From: Oscillospiraceae bacterium
GTDB lineage: Bacteria; Bacillota; Clostridia; Oscillospirales; Ruminococcaceae
Reading direction: 5' to 3'
Length of the DNA stretch: 64,000 bases
Assembly: GCA_017472735.1 (NCBI GenBank)
Contig: JAFUOD010000019.1
Span: 1-64,000, forward strand
A program made the translations under genes and the position numbers. Below the pieces are notes generated by a model, which saw nothing but the letters and a program-made list of their open reading frames with translations, was not told the origin of the DNA and did no database searches. Each line of letters opens with the position of its first letter. Position 1 is the stretch's first letter. This document shows positions 6,570 to 14,966 of this stretch, piece by piece.

Positions 6570-8126
6570 ATGAAAGACAATCAACCCTTGTGGCTTAACA
6601 ACGCAATTTTTTACGAGATTTACCCCCAGTCGTTTAACGACACCAACGGCGACGGTATAGGTGATTTTCAGGGAATTATCGAAAAGCTCGATTATATCAA
6701 AGAGCTTGGCTGTAACGCTTTGTGGATAAATCCGTGCTTTGCTTCTCCGTTTGGAGATGCAGGTTATGATGTTTCGGATTATTATCTTGCAGCACCTAGA
6801 TATGGCACCAACGAGGATTTGAAGCGCCTTTTTGATGAAGCTCACAAGCGTCAGATGCACGTTCTTTTAGACCTTGTTCCCGGTCACACCTCGGTCGAGC
6901 ACAAGTGGTTTAAAGAGTCGATGAAGGCGCAAAAGAACGAATTCACCGACAGATATGTGTGGACAAACAGCATTTGGGAAGAACCTCAGGGCATGGGCTG
7001 TATAAGAGGTATTTCTGATCGAGACGGCTCGTGTGCGGTAAATTTCTTCTCGCACCAGCCGGCGCTTAATTACGGTTTTTACAAGCCCGACCCGACAAAG
7101 CCATGGCAGCAGTCGATGGACGATGAAGGACCGAAAGCAACGCTTGGAGAGCTTAAAAACATCATGCGTTTTTGGCTTGGCTTAGGCTGTGATGGCTTCA
7201 GAGTGGATATGGCAGGCTCGCTTGTAAAGCATGATGAGGACAGTAAGGGAACGATAAAGCTTTGGCAGAATGTAAGAGAGTTTCTTGATAACGAGTTTCC
7301 TCATGCTGCAATGGTATCCGAGTGGGGAGAGCCGAATAAATCTTTGCAGGGCGGTTTCCACATGGATTTCCTTTTGCACTTCGGCCCATCTCATTACAAC
7401 GACCTTTTTCGCTGTGAGGAGCCTTATTTCTCGGGCAGAGGAAAGGGAGATGTATCACAATTTGTGGCAAAGTATTTGCACAACTACGAAAAATCCGAGA
7501 AAAAGGGACTCATCTGTATTCCCTCGGGCAACCACGACATGGACAGACTTGCAAGACATATAAAGGGAGATAATCTTAAAATTGCATTTGCTTTTCTGCT
7601 TTCAATGCCCGGAGCGCCTTTCATTTATTACGGCGATGAAATAGGAATGAACTATGTTGAAAATCTCGTTTCGGTCGAGGGCGGATACGGCAGAACAGGC
7701 TCGCGTTCTCCGATGCAATGGGATGATACCCTTAATGCAGGCTTTAGCTTAGCCCCGCAGGAGAAACTGTATGTCAAGCTTGATGACAGCCCCGACCGAC
7801 CGACAGTTAAGGCGCAAATGGCAGATGAAGACTCGCTTTACAACGAAATAAAGCGCCTGATAGAAATCCGTCAGGCAAACAAAGCTTTGCAAAGCAAGGG
7901 CGAAATCGAGTTTGTTTATGCTCAAGAGAATGAATACCCCTTTGTTTATAAACGAAGCGCTGACGATGAAGCTGTTCTTGTTATTTTAAACCCCGCTAAC
8001 AGGGCAGTGACATTTGATTGCAACTATACATTAGGCAAAGCGATTTACTGCTTTGGCGGCAAGGCAGAACAAAACGGCGGCAAAATAACCGTTCCTGCTT
8101 GCTTTGCAGGATATTACAAACTATAG
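6570..8126 (+). CDS. Glycoside hydrolase family 13 alpha-glucosidase/amylase
   Basis: An intracellular (no signal peptide) alpha-glucan-active enzyme. The (beta/alpha)8 barrel starts with WLNNAIFYEIYPQSF. The calcium-type loop NDTNGDGIGDFQGI, region I LLDLVPGHTS, region II DGFRVDMAGS with the nucleophile Asp near residue 213, region III SEWGEP with the acid/base Glu near 251, and region IV SGNHDMDR with the stabilising Asp near 323 are all intact. A C-terminal beta-domain follows. 518 residues. The ATG at 6570 is preferred over 6561 because AAAGG lies nine bases ahead of it and overlaps the earlier ATG. Alpha-glucosidase, oligo-1,6-glucosidase and trehalose-directed specificities cannot be separated here. 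Confidence 0.93.
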   Translation: MKDNQPLWLNNAIFYEIYPQSFNDTNGDGIGDFQGIIEKLDYIKELGCNALWINPCFASPFGDAGYDVSDYYLAAPRYGTNEDLKRLFDEAHKRQMHVLLDLVPGHTSVEHKWFKESMKAQKNEFTDRYVWTNSIWEEPQGMGCIRGISDRDGSCAVNFFSHQPALNYGFYKPDPTKPWQQSMDDEGPKATLGELKNIMRFWLGLGCDGFRVDMAGSLVKHDEDSKGTIKLWQNVREFLDNEFPHAAMVSEWGEPNKSLQGGFHMDFLLHFGPSHYNDLFRCEEPYFSGRGKGDVSQFVAKYLHNYEKSEKKGLICIPSGNHDMDRLARHIKGDNLKIAFAFLLSMPGAPFIYYGDEIGMNYVENLVSVEGGYGRTGSRSPMQWDDTLNAGFSLAPQEKLYVKLDDSPDRPTVKAQMADEDSLYNEIKRLIEIRQANKALQSKGEIEFVYAQENEYPFVYKRSADDEAVLVILNPANRAVTFDCNYTLGKAIYCFGGKAEQNGGKITVPACFAGYYKL

Positions 8127-8146
8127 TATTTTTCGGTAACAAAAAA

Positions 8147-8176
8147 CGAGCGATGATACAACGGTATCATCGCTCG
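8147..8176 (-). terminator. Bidirectional terminator between GH13 and lysC
   Basis: A perfect 13-bp hairpin (CGAGCGATGATAC and its complement). A TTTTTTG tract follows on the minus strand, so it is strongest for lysC. On the plus strand it follows the GH13 stop and can act there too. Confidence 0.85.
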
Positions 8177-8185
8177 AAATTATAA

Positions 8186-9511
8186 TTAAAGCATTTGTGT
8201 AATGAAAATATCGTAAATTGCCTTTATAGAGGTCTCAAAGTCCTCGGTGCTTACGCCGACGATGACGTTAAGCTCGCTCGAGCCCTGGTCTATCATTTTA
8301 ACGTTTACATTGTTGTGTGCCAAGCTTGCAAAGATTCTTGCAGCTGTTCCTCGCTGAGACTTCATGCCTCGTCCTACAACGGCAACAAGGGCAATGTCAC
8401 GGTCGATTTCAATGTGGTCGGGATTTACGCTGCGCTTTATGCCTTCGATAATAAGGTCTTCCTTCTTTTCAAATTCATCCTTATGAACGATAACGCTCAT
8501 GGTGTCGATACCTGAGGGCACGTGTTCAAACGAAACACCGTTCTTTTCAAAAGCTTCCAAAACCTTTCTGCCAAAGCCAAGCTCTTGGTTCATCATGTCC
8601 TTTTCAATAGTCACGGTTAAAAAGCCCTTGTGGCCTGCAATGCCTGTAATGGTGTAAATGCAGTCCTCGCTCGAGGCGGACTCGACGATAAATGTGCCTC
8701 TGTCCTCGGGCTTGTTGGTGTTTTTAATGTTGATGGGGATACCTGCGCGGCGAACAGGGAAGATAGCGTCCTCGTGCAAAACGGTTGCACCCATGTAAGC
8801 AAGCTCTCTAAGCTCGCGGTAGGTAATTGTCTGAATCGGCTCGGGGTCGGGTACGATTCTGGGGTCGCATACCAAAAATCCCGAAACGTCGGTCCAGTTT
8901 TCATAAATGTCTGCATTAACTGCTGCCGCAACAATAGAGCCTGTAATGTCCGAGCCGCCGCGAGAGAAGGTTTTAACGGTATCATTAGGCATCGAGCCAT
9001 AGAAGCCGGGGATAACTGCGTTGCCCACCTTATCCAAACGCTTTTTAACGGCAATGCAGGTTTCTTCAAGTCTTAGCTTTCCGTCCTCGCCAAAGAAGAT
9101 GACATCGGCGGCATCAATAAAAGCATAGCCCAAATACTTTGCTAAAATAATGCCGTTTAAATATTCTCCGCGCGATGCGGCATAGTCACGCCCTGCACGA
9201 GCCATAAAGCTTACTTTAATTGTTTCAAATTCCTTGTCTAAAGACAAATCAAGACCAAGATCGGAAATAATGTCGGTGTATCTTTGCTTGATCTCGTTAA
9301 AAAGAGGCATAAAGTCGTCTCCTCTTGCGGCAGTGTCATAGCAAGAATAGAGCATATCGGTAACTTTTGTGTCTTTAGAATTTCTTTTGCCGGGGGCAGA
9401 GGGCACAACAAAGCGTCTTGCTTCATCTGCCTTTATGATTTTTGCAACCTTAATGAACTGATTCGCATCGGCAAGCGAGCTGCCGCCGAATTTTACAACT
9501 TTTGTATTCAC
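8186..9511 (-). CDS. lysC: Aspartate kinase
   Basis: Phosphorylates aspartate at the entry of the lysine, methionine, threonine and diaminopimelate pathways. The kinase domain has VVKFGGSSLAD at the N-terminus, the FSRGGSDITGS motif and the GATVLHEDAIFPV segment. Two ACT regulatory domains follow after about residue 290 (ITGIAGHKGFLTVTIE, and VAVVGRGMKSQRGTAARIF). 441 residues, the size of the stand-alone YclM/AKIII type rather than the homoserine-dehydrogenase fusion. The start is GTG with AAGGAG eight bases ahead. Monocistronic. No lysine riboswitch fold was recognised in the short leader. Confidence 0.95.
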   Translation of the reverse strand: MNTKVVKFGGSSLADANQFIKVAKIIKADEARRFVVPSAPGKRNSKDTKVTDMLYSCYDTAARGDDFMPLFNEIKQRYTDIISDLGLDLSLDKEFETIKVSFMARAGRDYAASRGEYLNGIILAKYLGYAFIDAADVIFFGEDGKLRLEETCIAVKKRLDKVGNAVIPGFYGSMPNDTVKTFSRGGSDITGSIVAAAVNADIYENWTDVSGFLVCDPRIVPDPEPIQTITYRELRELAYMGATVLHEDAIFPVRRAGIPINIKNTNKPEDRGTFIVESASSEDCIYTITGIAGHKGFLTVTIEKDMMNQELGFGRKVLEAFEKNGVSFEHVPSGIDTMSVIVHKDEFEKKEDLIIEGIKRSVNPDHIEIDRDIALVAVVGRGMKSQRGTAARIFASLAHNNVNVKMIDQGSSELNVIVGVSTEDFETSIKAIYDIFITQML

Positions 9512-9543
9512 GGCTATTTCTCCTTAATGAATCTATGTACTTC

Positions 9544-9572
9544 ATTATATTATTTTAAACGAAATCAGTCAA
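9544..9572 (-). promoter_or_regulatory. Sigma-A promoter of lysC
   Basis: On the minus strand, -35 TTGACT, 17-bp spacer, -10 TATAAT, about 33 bases before the GTG. Confidence 0.8.
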
Positions 9573-9640
9573 TCGACAGAAAAAACGAAATATGTTAAGT
9601 TCTTAACGCTTTTCTGTGTTAAAACCAACCAAAAGCAGCC

Positions 9641-9675
9641 AAAAAATACCGCACCGAACTTAAAAACCGATGCGG
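9641..9675 (-). terminator. Terminator of the rsmD-coaD-coiled-coil operon
   Basis: Arms near CCGCATCG/CGGTGCGG with an A/T-rich loop, followed on the minus strand by TATTTTTTGG. Confidence 0.8.
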
Positions 9676-9698
9676 AATTTTTTTATCAGCCTTCAAAA

Positions 9699-10163
9699 TT
9701 ACTGTTCATTCTGCTTGTTAGCGGCGGTAACAGCTTCACGCATTGCCTTAATTTCGTTCATGGTCTTGTTAATAGACTTCTCCGATTCACCCAAAACGCT
9801 GTCAAGCTTTTCAACCATTGCTTTTCTTATCGAAGCGTCCATTGCCTTTGCCTGAGCCATAAGGTCGTTTGCGGCTTCCTTTGCCTGCTTAACGATTTCT
9901 TCCTCGGAAACCAATACCTTAGCACGTTCTTCGGCACGCTTGATTATCTCCTCTGCCTGAGCGTTTGCGTTTGTAAATATCTCGGATCTGTCAGCGGCGA
10001 TCTCCTTGGCTTTTTTAATTTCAGTAGGAAGGTTGTAGCGGATATTGTCGATATACTCTCTTAATTTGTCGGCATCGATCATGCATTTTTTGCCCGAGAA
10101 GGGAACAGTTACCGCCTTGTCAAGCATGTCGTCCATCATTTCCAAAATTTCATCAATAGTCAT
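9699..10163 (-). CDS. Coiled-coil protein of unknown function (154 aa)
   Basis: A highly charged, long-helix protein without signal peptide or membrane segment. Residues 40-150 are alanine-, glutamate- and lysine-rich (for example AEEIIKRAEERAKVLVSEEE) and should form one extended coiled coil, as in DivIVA-like, V-type ATPase subunit E/H-like or SepF-neighbour proteins. The N-terminal 35 residues with FSGKKCMIDADKLREYID form a small separate region. This gene family commonly follows coaD in Clostridia, but its role is not established; a cell-division or scaffolding role is only a guess. AAGGAG lies eight bases ahead of the ATG. Last gene of rsmD-coaD-this gene. Confidence 0.85.
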   Translation of the reverse strand: MTIDEILEMMDDMLDKAVTVPFSGKKCMIDADKLREYIDNIRYNLPTEIKKAKEIAADRSEIFTNANAQAEEIIKRAEERAKVLVSEEEIVKQAKEAANDLMAQAKAMDASIRKAMVEKLDSVLGESEKSINKTMNEIKAMREAVTAANKQNEQ

Positions 10164-10183
10164 AATAATTTCTCCTTCAATTA

Positions 10184-10681
10184 TTAAAGTGTAGTCTTGA
10201 GTCTTGCGGTAATCTTATCTGCTATAACATCGGGCACAAAGTCCGAAATGTCTCCGCCAAATGATGCAATTTGTTTAACCACGCTCGAGCTTAAGTACAT
10301 ATTTTCCGAGCTGGTAACCAAAAAAACGGTTTCGGCATCGGGGTAAAGCTTTTTGTTTGCAAGCGCCTGCTGGAATTCATATTCAAAGTCGGTCAAGGCT
10401 CGCAAGCCTTTAACAATTGCTGTTGCTTTAATTTTCTTGACGTATTCAGCCAAAAGCCCCTCTAAAATATCAACCTCAACATTAGCAAGGTCTTTTGTTA
10501 CTGCCTTTATCATTTCAACACGCTCTTCGGCGCTGAAGCTTGGGCACTTCGAGGGGTTTACCGACACCAAAACAATAACCCTGTCAAAAAGCTTCGATGC
10601 TCTTGTCATAATATCAAGATGACCGAGCGTAACCGGGTCGAAGCTGCCGGGGCAAACGGCAATTCTTTCACTCATTTTCAT
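10184..10681 (-). CDS. coaD: Phosphopantetheine adenylyltransferase
   Basis: Transfers AMP from ATP to 4'-phosphopantetheine, the penultimate step of coenzyme A synthesis. The nucleotidyltransferase motif CPGSFDPVTLGHLDI (HxGH-like TLGH) is at the N-terminus. The substrate segment KGLRALTDFEYEFQQALAN and the C-terminal YLSSSVVKQIA motif of the family are present. 165 residues, normal length. The start overlaps the 3' end of rsmD by 14 bases, so translation is probably coupled; the ATG two codons on is an equally possible start. The rsmD-coaD pairing is widely conserved. Confidence 0.96.
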   Translation of the reverse strand: MKMSERIAVCPGSFDPVTLGHLDIMTRASKLFDRVIVLVSVNPSKCPSFSAEERVEMIKAVTKDLANVEVDILEGLLAEYVKKIKATAIVKGLRALTDFEYEFQQALANKKLYPDAETVFLVTSSENMYLSSSVVKQIASFGGDISDFVPDVIADKITARLKTTL

Positions 10682-11228
10682 CGCCCTCGCTTTCGATCAT
10701 ATAGGTAGTCAATGCAATCTTTTTGCCGTAATTATATTCACGGTGCTTTTTAAGTCTGCCGATCTCGTCGGGCAGGTCAAGGCCCGATTCATGTTCGCAT
10801 ACAACAATTGCACGCTCGCTCAGCTTAGGCTCTAACAGCGGCAAAGCTTTTAACAGCAATCCTTCCTCATAAGGAGGGTCTAAAAGTGCAATGTCTATTC
10901 CTGCCTTTGCCGAACGAAGATAGTCGCAGGCATCCATATTCAAAATCCTCGACTGTGAAACAAAGCCGCAGCTTTGAACGTTTTCTCTTACAACGTTTAT
11001 CGACTGACGGGATTTATCAACAAATACGCAGTGCTCGGCTCCTCGGCTTAAAGCCTCAATTCCAAGCTGACCGCAGCCTGCAAACAAATCCAAAACCGAA
11101 GCCGACGGAAGATCGAACTGAATTATTGAAAAAATGGCTTCTTTAACCTTGTCCGAGGTCGGTCTTACATCAAGACCCTCAAGCGTTTTTAAACGCTTTC
11201 CTCGGGCAGAACCTGTTATTACTCTCAT
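10668..11228 (-). CDS. rsmD: 16S rRNA (guanine966-N2)-methyltransferase
   Basis: Methylates G966 of 16S rRNA using S-adenosylmethionine. The Rossmann-fold SAM-binding motif VLDLFAGCGQLGIEALSRGA and the catalytic DPPYEEGL motif are present. The N-terminus MRVITGSARGKRLKTLEG with RPTSDKVKEAIFSII is diagnostic of the family. 186 residues, normal. A promoter is visible at 11270-11298 between uvrC and this gene. Its stop lies inside the coaD start region. Confidence 0.95.
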   Translation of the reverse strand: MRVITGSARGKRLKTLEGLDVRPTSDKVKEAIFSIIQFDLPSASVLDLFAGCGQLGIEALSRGAEHCVFVDKSRQSINVVRENVQSCGFVSQSRILNMDACDYLRSAKAGIDIALLDPPYEEGLLLKALPLLEPKLSERAIVVCEHESGLDLPDEIGRLKKHREYNYGKKIALTTYMIESEGDENE

Positions 11229-11269
11229 TTATTTTTTCCTCTCAAAAGGTTATTTTCACAATTATATTT

Positions 11270-11298
11270 AGTATAACCCAAAAACTCAAGCTTGTCTA
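11270..11298 (-). promoter_or_regulatory. Sigma-A promoter of rsmD-coaD
   Basis: On the minus strand, -35 TAGACA, 17-bp spacer, -10 TATACT, in the 74-bp gap below uvrC. Confidence 0.65.
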
Positions 11299-11302
11299 TA
11301 GT

Positions 11303-13153
11303 TTATTTAATTTCGTCAACAAATCGCTCTTTAACCTCGGCGGCTTTTTCAAAGCTTATCTTCATAACTGCTGCAATGTCTTCAACACTTGCGTTTTTTA
11401 ATGCCTCTTTTGTTTTAAACCGGGTTAAAAGCGCCTGCGCTTTAACCTTGCCCACGCCTTTTATCGAGGTCAGCTCGGTCTCATACATTTTTGCAAGGTG
11501 CTTTTTAGTTTGGAACGTGATGGTATAGCGGTGAACCTCGTCCTGAAGCCTTGTTAACAGCGAAAAAACAGCACGCGATTTTGTAATTGTTATTTCACTG
11601 CCATCGGGGGCGACGATTGCACGGGTATGATGACGGTTATCCTTAACAAGCCCGAATATCGGCACATTTATGCCCAGCGAATTAACAACCGGCGTTACAG
11701 AAGCAACATGTCCTTTTCCGCCGTCAAGAAAGATAAGGTCGGGCAGAGTTTTAAAGCCCTCGTCTTCACATTCGGGGTCGAGGTAGTTTTCAAAGCGTCG
11801 GCGCAAGACCTCTTGCATGCAGGCATAATCGTTTTGCTCGTAGACCGTTTTTATATTGAATTTTTTATAGGCTTTTTTGTTGGGTCTTGCGTTTTCCAAA
11901 ACCACCATTCCGCCAACCATATCGCTCGAGGCAAGGTTGGATATATCGTAACATTCGATATAAAGCGGCGTTTTGCCAAGGCCGATAAGCTTGCCAAGCT
12001 CTTCAAGTGCCGCAAGCTCTTTTCCTGTTCTGCCTAAATTCAGCGAAAGATGTTCTAAAGCATTTGACTTCGCCATTTTGGTTAGCGAGAGCATTTCTCC
12101 TCGCTTTGCAACATGAATTTTAACGGCATGACCCGATTTTTCTTTAAGATATCTTTCAATAATCTCGGCGCCCGAAAGCTCAAAGTCGATATAAATATCC
12201 TTGGGTATCTTAACGCCTCTGTCGTAATATTGCATCAAGAATTCTTCACGCACGGCTTCTTCGTCCGTGATCTCGCCCAAAAAGAAATCGGTTTTGTCAG
12301 TAAGCTTGCCGCCGCGGTAAATAAGCACCGAAATGCATGATTGCAAACCGTTTTGTGCAAGCGCAATAATGTCTGTATCCGGCAGATTTTTTTCAAATAT
12401 CTTCTGCGTTTCGGCGGCACGCTTGATGGCGGCTATTCTGTCGCGAAGCATTGCGGCACGCTCGAATTCTAAATTCTCCGATGCTCGCTCCATCTCTTTG
12501 GTCAGATCCTCGACCGACTGGGCACTGCCGCTTTTAATGTAGCTAACTGCTTCGTTTATAATTTTGCGGTAATCCTCTTTAGTAAAACATCCTCTGCAAA
12601 GACCGATGCATTTTTTTATCTGGTAGTTTAAGCAGGGCCTTTCTTTGCCGAAATCACGGGGAAAAACACGCTTGCAGGTTGGCAGCATGAAAACACGGTT
12701 AACCTCGTCAACCGTTCTTGATGAGGTAAGCCCGCTGGTGTAAGGACCGATGAATGTGCCGTCGCCTTTTTTTTGCATTTCTCGGGTTATACGAGGATAA
12801 TCCTCGTTTGAAACTTTAATGTAGGTATAGCCCTTGTCATCTTTTAAAAGGATGTTATATTTGGGCTGGTGCTGTTTAATAAGCGATGATTCCAGAACCA
12901 GCGCTTCATATTCCGAATCGGTAACGATGAAGTCGTAATCGTAAACGTTTGAAACCATCTTTGCAACTTTAGGCAGGTGGTCAACATCACGAAAATAACT
13001 TGAAACACGGTTTTTAAGGTGCTTTGCCTTGCCAATGTAAATTATTGTACCCGATTTGTTCTTCATAATGTAACAGCCGGGGCTGGTTGAAAGCTTTTGG
13101 GTTTTATCACGCAGATAGTCAAGCCTGGGGTTGTCGGCAAGCGTTACCCGCAT
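11303..13153 (-). CDS. uvrC: Excinuclease ABC subunit C
   Basis: Makes the dual incisions of nucleotide excision repair after recruitment by UvrB. Domains in order: GIY-YIG nuclease at the N-terminus (LSTSPGCYIMKN, IIYIGKAKHLKNRV), a cysteine-rich stretch (CLNYQIKKCIGLCRG), the UvrB-interacting UVR motif (EFERAAMLRDRIAAI), the RNase H-like second nuclease domain (IECYDISNLASSDMVGGMVV, LIFLDGGKGH) and a C-terminal double helix-hairpin-helix (LTSIKGVGKVKAQALL). 616 residues from the ATG at 13153, which has AAAGGAGG eight bases upstream. An in-frame extension to 13282 runs into the GC-rich hairpin element and is rejected. Confidence 0.96.
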   Translation of the reverse strand: MRVTLADNPRLDYLRDKTQKLSTSPGCYIMKNKSGTIIYIGKAKHLKNRVSSYFRDVDHLPKVAKMVSNVYDYDFIVTDSEYEALVLESSLIKQHQPKYNILLKDDKGYTYIKVSNEDYPRITREMQKKGDGTFIGPYTSGLTSSRTVDEVNRVFMLPTCKRVFPRDFGKERPCLNYQIKKCIGLCRGCFTKEDYRKIINEAVSYIKSGSAQSVEDLTKEMERASENLEFERAAMLRDRIAAIKRAAETQKIFEKNLPDTDIIALAQNGLQSCISVLIYRGGKLTDKTDFFLGEITDEEAVREEFLMQYYDRGVKIPKDIYIDFELSGAEIIERYLKEKSGHAVKIHVAKRGEMLSLTKMAKSNALEHLSLNLGRTGKELAALEELGKLIGLGKTPLYIECYDISNLASSDMVGGMVVLENARPNKKAYKKFNIKTVYEQNDYACMQEVLRRRFENYLDPECEDEGFKTLPDLIFLDGGKGHVASVTPVVNSLGINVPIFGLVKDNRHHTRAIVAPDGSEITITKSRAVFSLLTRLQDEVHRYTITFQTKKHLAKMYETELTSIKGVGKVKAQALLTRFKTKEALKNASVEDIAAVMKISFEKAAEVKERFVDEIK

Positions 13154-13201
13154 TGTTGCCGCCTCCTTTCTTTGAAATTTACAAGTGTGCCTTGACGCAG
13201 T

Positions 13202-13290
13202 GCAAGCCCGAACCCACCTGCGGTGGGAAGGCGAGCCGTTCGGCTCGCCAAGTCCGCCGAAGGCTACGCCTTCGGCGGACACGGGCTTGC
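13202..13290. repeat. GC-rich cloverleaf-like intergenic element 3
   Basis: Outer 9-bp arms GCAAGCCCG (13202-13210) and CGGGCTTGC (13282-13290) enclose three perfect hairpins in a row: CCCACC-TGC-GGTGGG (13213-13227), GGCGAGCC-GTTC-GGCTCGCC (13230-13249) and a 12-bp stem with a TAC loop (13253-13279). It lies between the ppiB stop and the uvrC start, so it would be transcribed if these genes are one operon. Confidence 0.85.
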
Positions 13291-13308
13291 TTGCGCAAAG
13301 CTATAAAA

Positions 13309-13779
13309 TCAGTCTAATGTGATAGTCTTGATGCGCTGAGGAACAAGGGGCATATCGTAGTCATTTGTTTCAACCGATGCAATTTCGTCTACGACCTCAA
13401 TACCTTCAACAACCTTGCCGAATGCGGCATACTGTCCGTCAAGGTAAGGGGCGTCCTTGTGCATGATAAAGAACTGGCTTGATGCCGAGTTGGGGGCAGA
13501 TGTCCTTGCCATAGAGATAACACCGCGCACGTGCTTTATGTTGTTTACAACGCCGTTTGCCAAAAATTCTCCCTTAATTCTTTCCTTCGAGCCGCCCATG
13601 CCTGTGCCTTGGGGGTCGCCGCCCTGAATCATAAAGCCCGAAATAACTCTGTGAAAAATAAGCCCGTCATAGAACTTTTCTTTTACAAGTCTCTCAAAGT
13701 TTGCAACCGTTATGGGTGCTGCCTCGGGGTAAAGCTCGAGCTTGATTTTTTTGCCGTTTTCCATTTCAATTGTAATCAT
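13309..13779 (-). CDS. ppiB: Peptidyl-prolyl cis-trans isomerase, cyclophilin type
   Basis: Catalyses proline isomerisation during folding. Cytosolic, with no signal peptide. Active-site segments are intact: FYDGLIFHRVISGFMIQGGD (catalytic Arg), GVISMARTSAPNSASSQFFI and YLDGQYAAFGKVVEG. 156 residues from the ATG at 13779, which is eight bases after GGATGG. An ATG four codons earlier overlaps that SD and is less likely. It lies 25 bases after the lipoprotein gene and above uvrC, probably as one transcription unit. Confidence 0.94.
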   Translation of the reverse strand: MITIEMENGKKIKLELYPEAAPITVANFERLVKEKFYDGLIFHRVISGFMIQGGDPQGTGMGGSKERIKGEFLANGVVNNIKHVRGVISMARTSAPNSASSQFFIMHKDAPYLDGQYAAFGKVVEGIEVVDEIASVETNDYDMPLVPQRIKTITLD

Positions 13780-13804
13780 TTTAATAACCATCCTTTATAA
13801 AAAT

Positions 13805-14707
13805 TTAATAGTTTTCTTCATATTCTTCAATCGAGATAAGTTCAAGCTCGGGGCCGGGTGCTGCAAATGCAACCGCACTATTCATTTCTGCCGTTAGAAA
13901 AGCTTCTTCCAGCACTTCAAAGTCATATACATAGTATGCGCCCGAATCGTCAATTACATCTGTAACGAGAATAGTATTGTCCTTGCAGAATGTCCATGTA
14001 GAGGTTATTGTGCCGCCGAAGGTTTCAATCTCGAACACCTCGGTTATAACACCGTGCTCCTCTGTCACCGAAATGTTTTCATAGTTTTCAATACCATAGC
14101 CGAATCTGTCGCCCTCTTCAATATATTCGCCATCTTCATATTTACACATTACGCCGTTTGCATAGTCCACCAACGTAACTTCTCCGTCATCACGCCTGAA
14201 TATCTTCAGGCTGTCATCGGTGATGTAAGCAAATTTGTCACCAAGTACAAAAATCTCTCGTTCTGCGCCCGAAACATATTCACCGTCGTAGGTTACAGCC
14301 TCTATAAATTTTGCATGAACCTTGTCTGAGTTCAGCAAGTAAAGGCATTCAAAAGCTTTGTACTGATGAATATCAATAACTTCGGAAATATCGGCATAAG
14401 GACCTTCTTCGCCATCCTCGTCCTCAATAACAACCTCGTCGTCTTGGGGCTTTGTTTCATCGGTATCTTCTTCATCTAAGGTCGATGTTTCCGAAGTTTC
14501 CTCGCTTGCGGAACTTTGTGTGGTTGTAACCGCTTCTTCCGAAGCATCGGGTTCAGATTCCTTGGCGGTATCTGCCGAGGTCGTAGTCTGCTCTTTTGGA
14601 GGGATAATATTATCCGGTGTATTATTACCGGCGGGTGTATCCTTGTTGCATGCGCAAAGGGTAATCAATAGCGCAAATGCAATAAAAATCGTAAGAAGTT
14701 TTTTCAT
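13805..14707 (-). CDS. Putative secreted lipoprotein, acidic linker (300 aa)
   Basis: A hydrophobic signal peptide ends in the lipobox LCAC, so the mature protein should be lipid-anchored at Cys19 on the outer face of the membrane. Residues 20-105 are a low-complexity, Ser/Thr/Glu/Asp-rich linker of the kind that spans the cell wall. After about residue 105 a folded beta-rich domain follows (HQYKAFECLYLLNS onward) with no catalytic motif that I recognise. AAAGGA precedes the ATG and there is a good promoter upstream. First gene before ppiB. Function unknown. Confidence 0.88.
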   Translation of the reverse strand: MKKLLTIFIAFALLITLCACNKDTPAGNNTPDNIIPPKEQTTTSADTAKESEPDASEEAVTTTQSSASEETSETSTLDEEDTDETKPQDDEVVIEDEDGEEGPYADISEVIDIHQYKAFECLYLLNSDKVHAKFIEAVTYDGEYVSGAEREIFVLGDKFAYITDDSLKIFRRDDGEVTLVDYANGVMCKYEDGEYIEEGDRFGYGIENYENISVTEEHGVITEVFEIETFGGTITSTWTFCKDNTILVTDVIDDSGAYYVYDFEVLEEAFLTAEMNSAVAFAAPGPELELISIEEYEENY

Positions 14708-14745
14708 AAATAAAATCCTTTCGGTCGCAAAACAAATATATAATA

Positions 14746-14774
14746 ATTATACTATATTCTTCGGCACATTTCAA
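14746..14774 (-). promoter_or_regulatory. Sigma-A promoter of the lipoprotein-ppiB unit
   Basis: On the minus strand, -35 TTGAAA, 17-bp spacer, -10 TATAAT. Confidence 0.75.
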
Positions 14775-14791
14775 TAGGCTGAAAGGCAAGA

Positions 14792-14903
14792 GGGCGGCGT
14801 GCGTCAAGCCGGCGCAGCCGAGTTTGACAGCGTGCCGCCCCGACAGCGCCTCCACCCTTTGGGCACACGCCCTAACGGGCGGCGCCTGCCGGACGTCGGC
14901 GCC
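14792..14903. repeat. GC-rich multi-hairpin intergenic element 4 (subfamily B)
   Basis: Arms GGGCGGC (14792-14798) and GCCGCCC (14834-14840) form a first imperfect stem-loop. A second block opens with GCGCCTCCACC (14846-14856) and closes with GACGTCGGCGC (14892-14902). The same two boundary motifs in the same order recur at 43312-43366. It lies in the divergent gap between the lipoprotein and the P-loop kinase gene. Confidence 0.7.
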
Positions 14904-14966
14904 TCTTGCGGATACCGACAAAAAATGTTATACTTTAGCTTAAAAAGAGTAAGGGAGACAAGTGCC

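Noticed and set aside
9512..9640. Lysine riboswitch ahead of lysC
   Set aside because: The promoter lies only about 33 bases before the start, leaving no room for the aptamer of about 170 nt.
13154..13282. N-terminal extension of UvrC
   Set aside because: It would encode the cloverleaf element; the ATG at 13153 has AAAGGAGG and matches UvrC starts.
14799..14966. N-terminal extension of the P-loop kinase through the GC-rich element
   Set aside because: The extension is Arg/Pro/Gly-rich shadow coding of the hairpins, whereas MQRIIIIGCCGSGKS has its own SD and is the normal family start.
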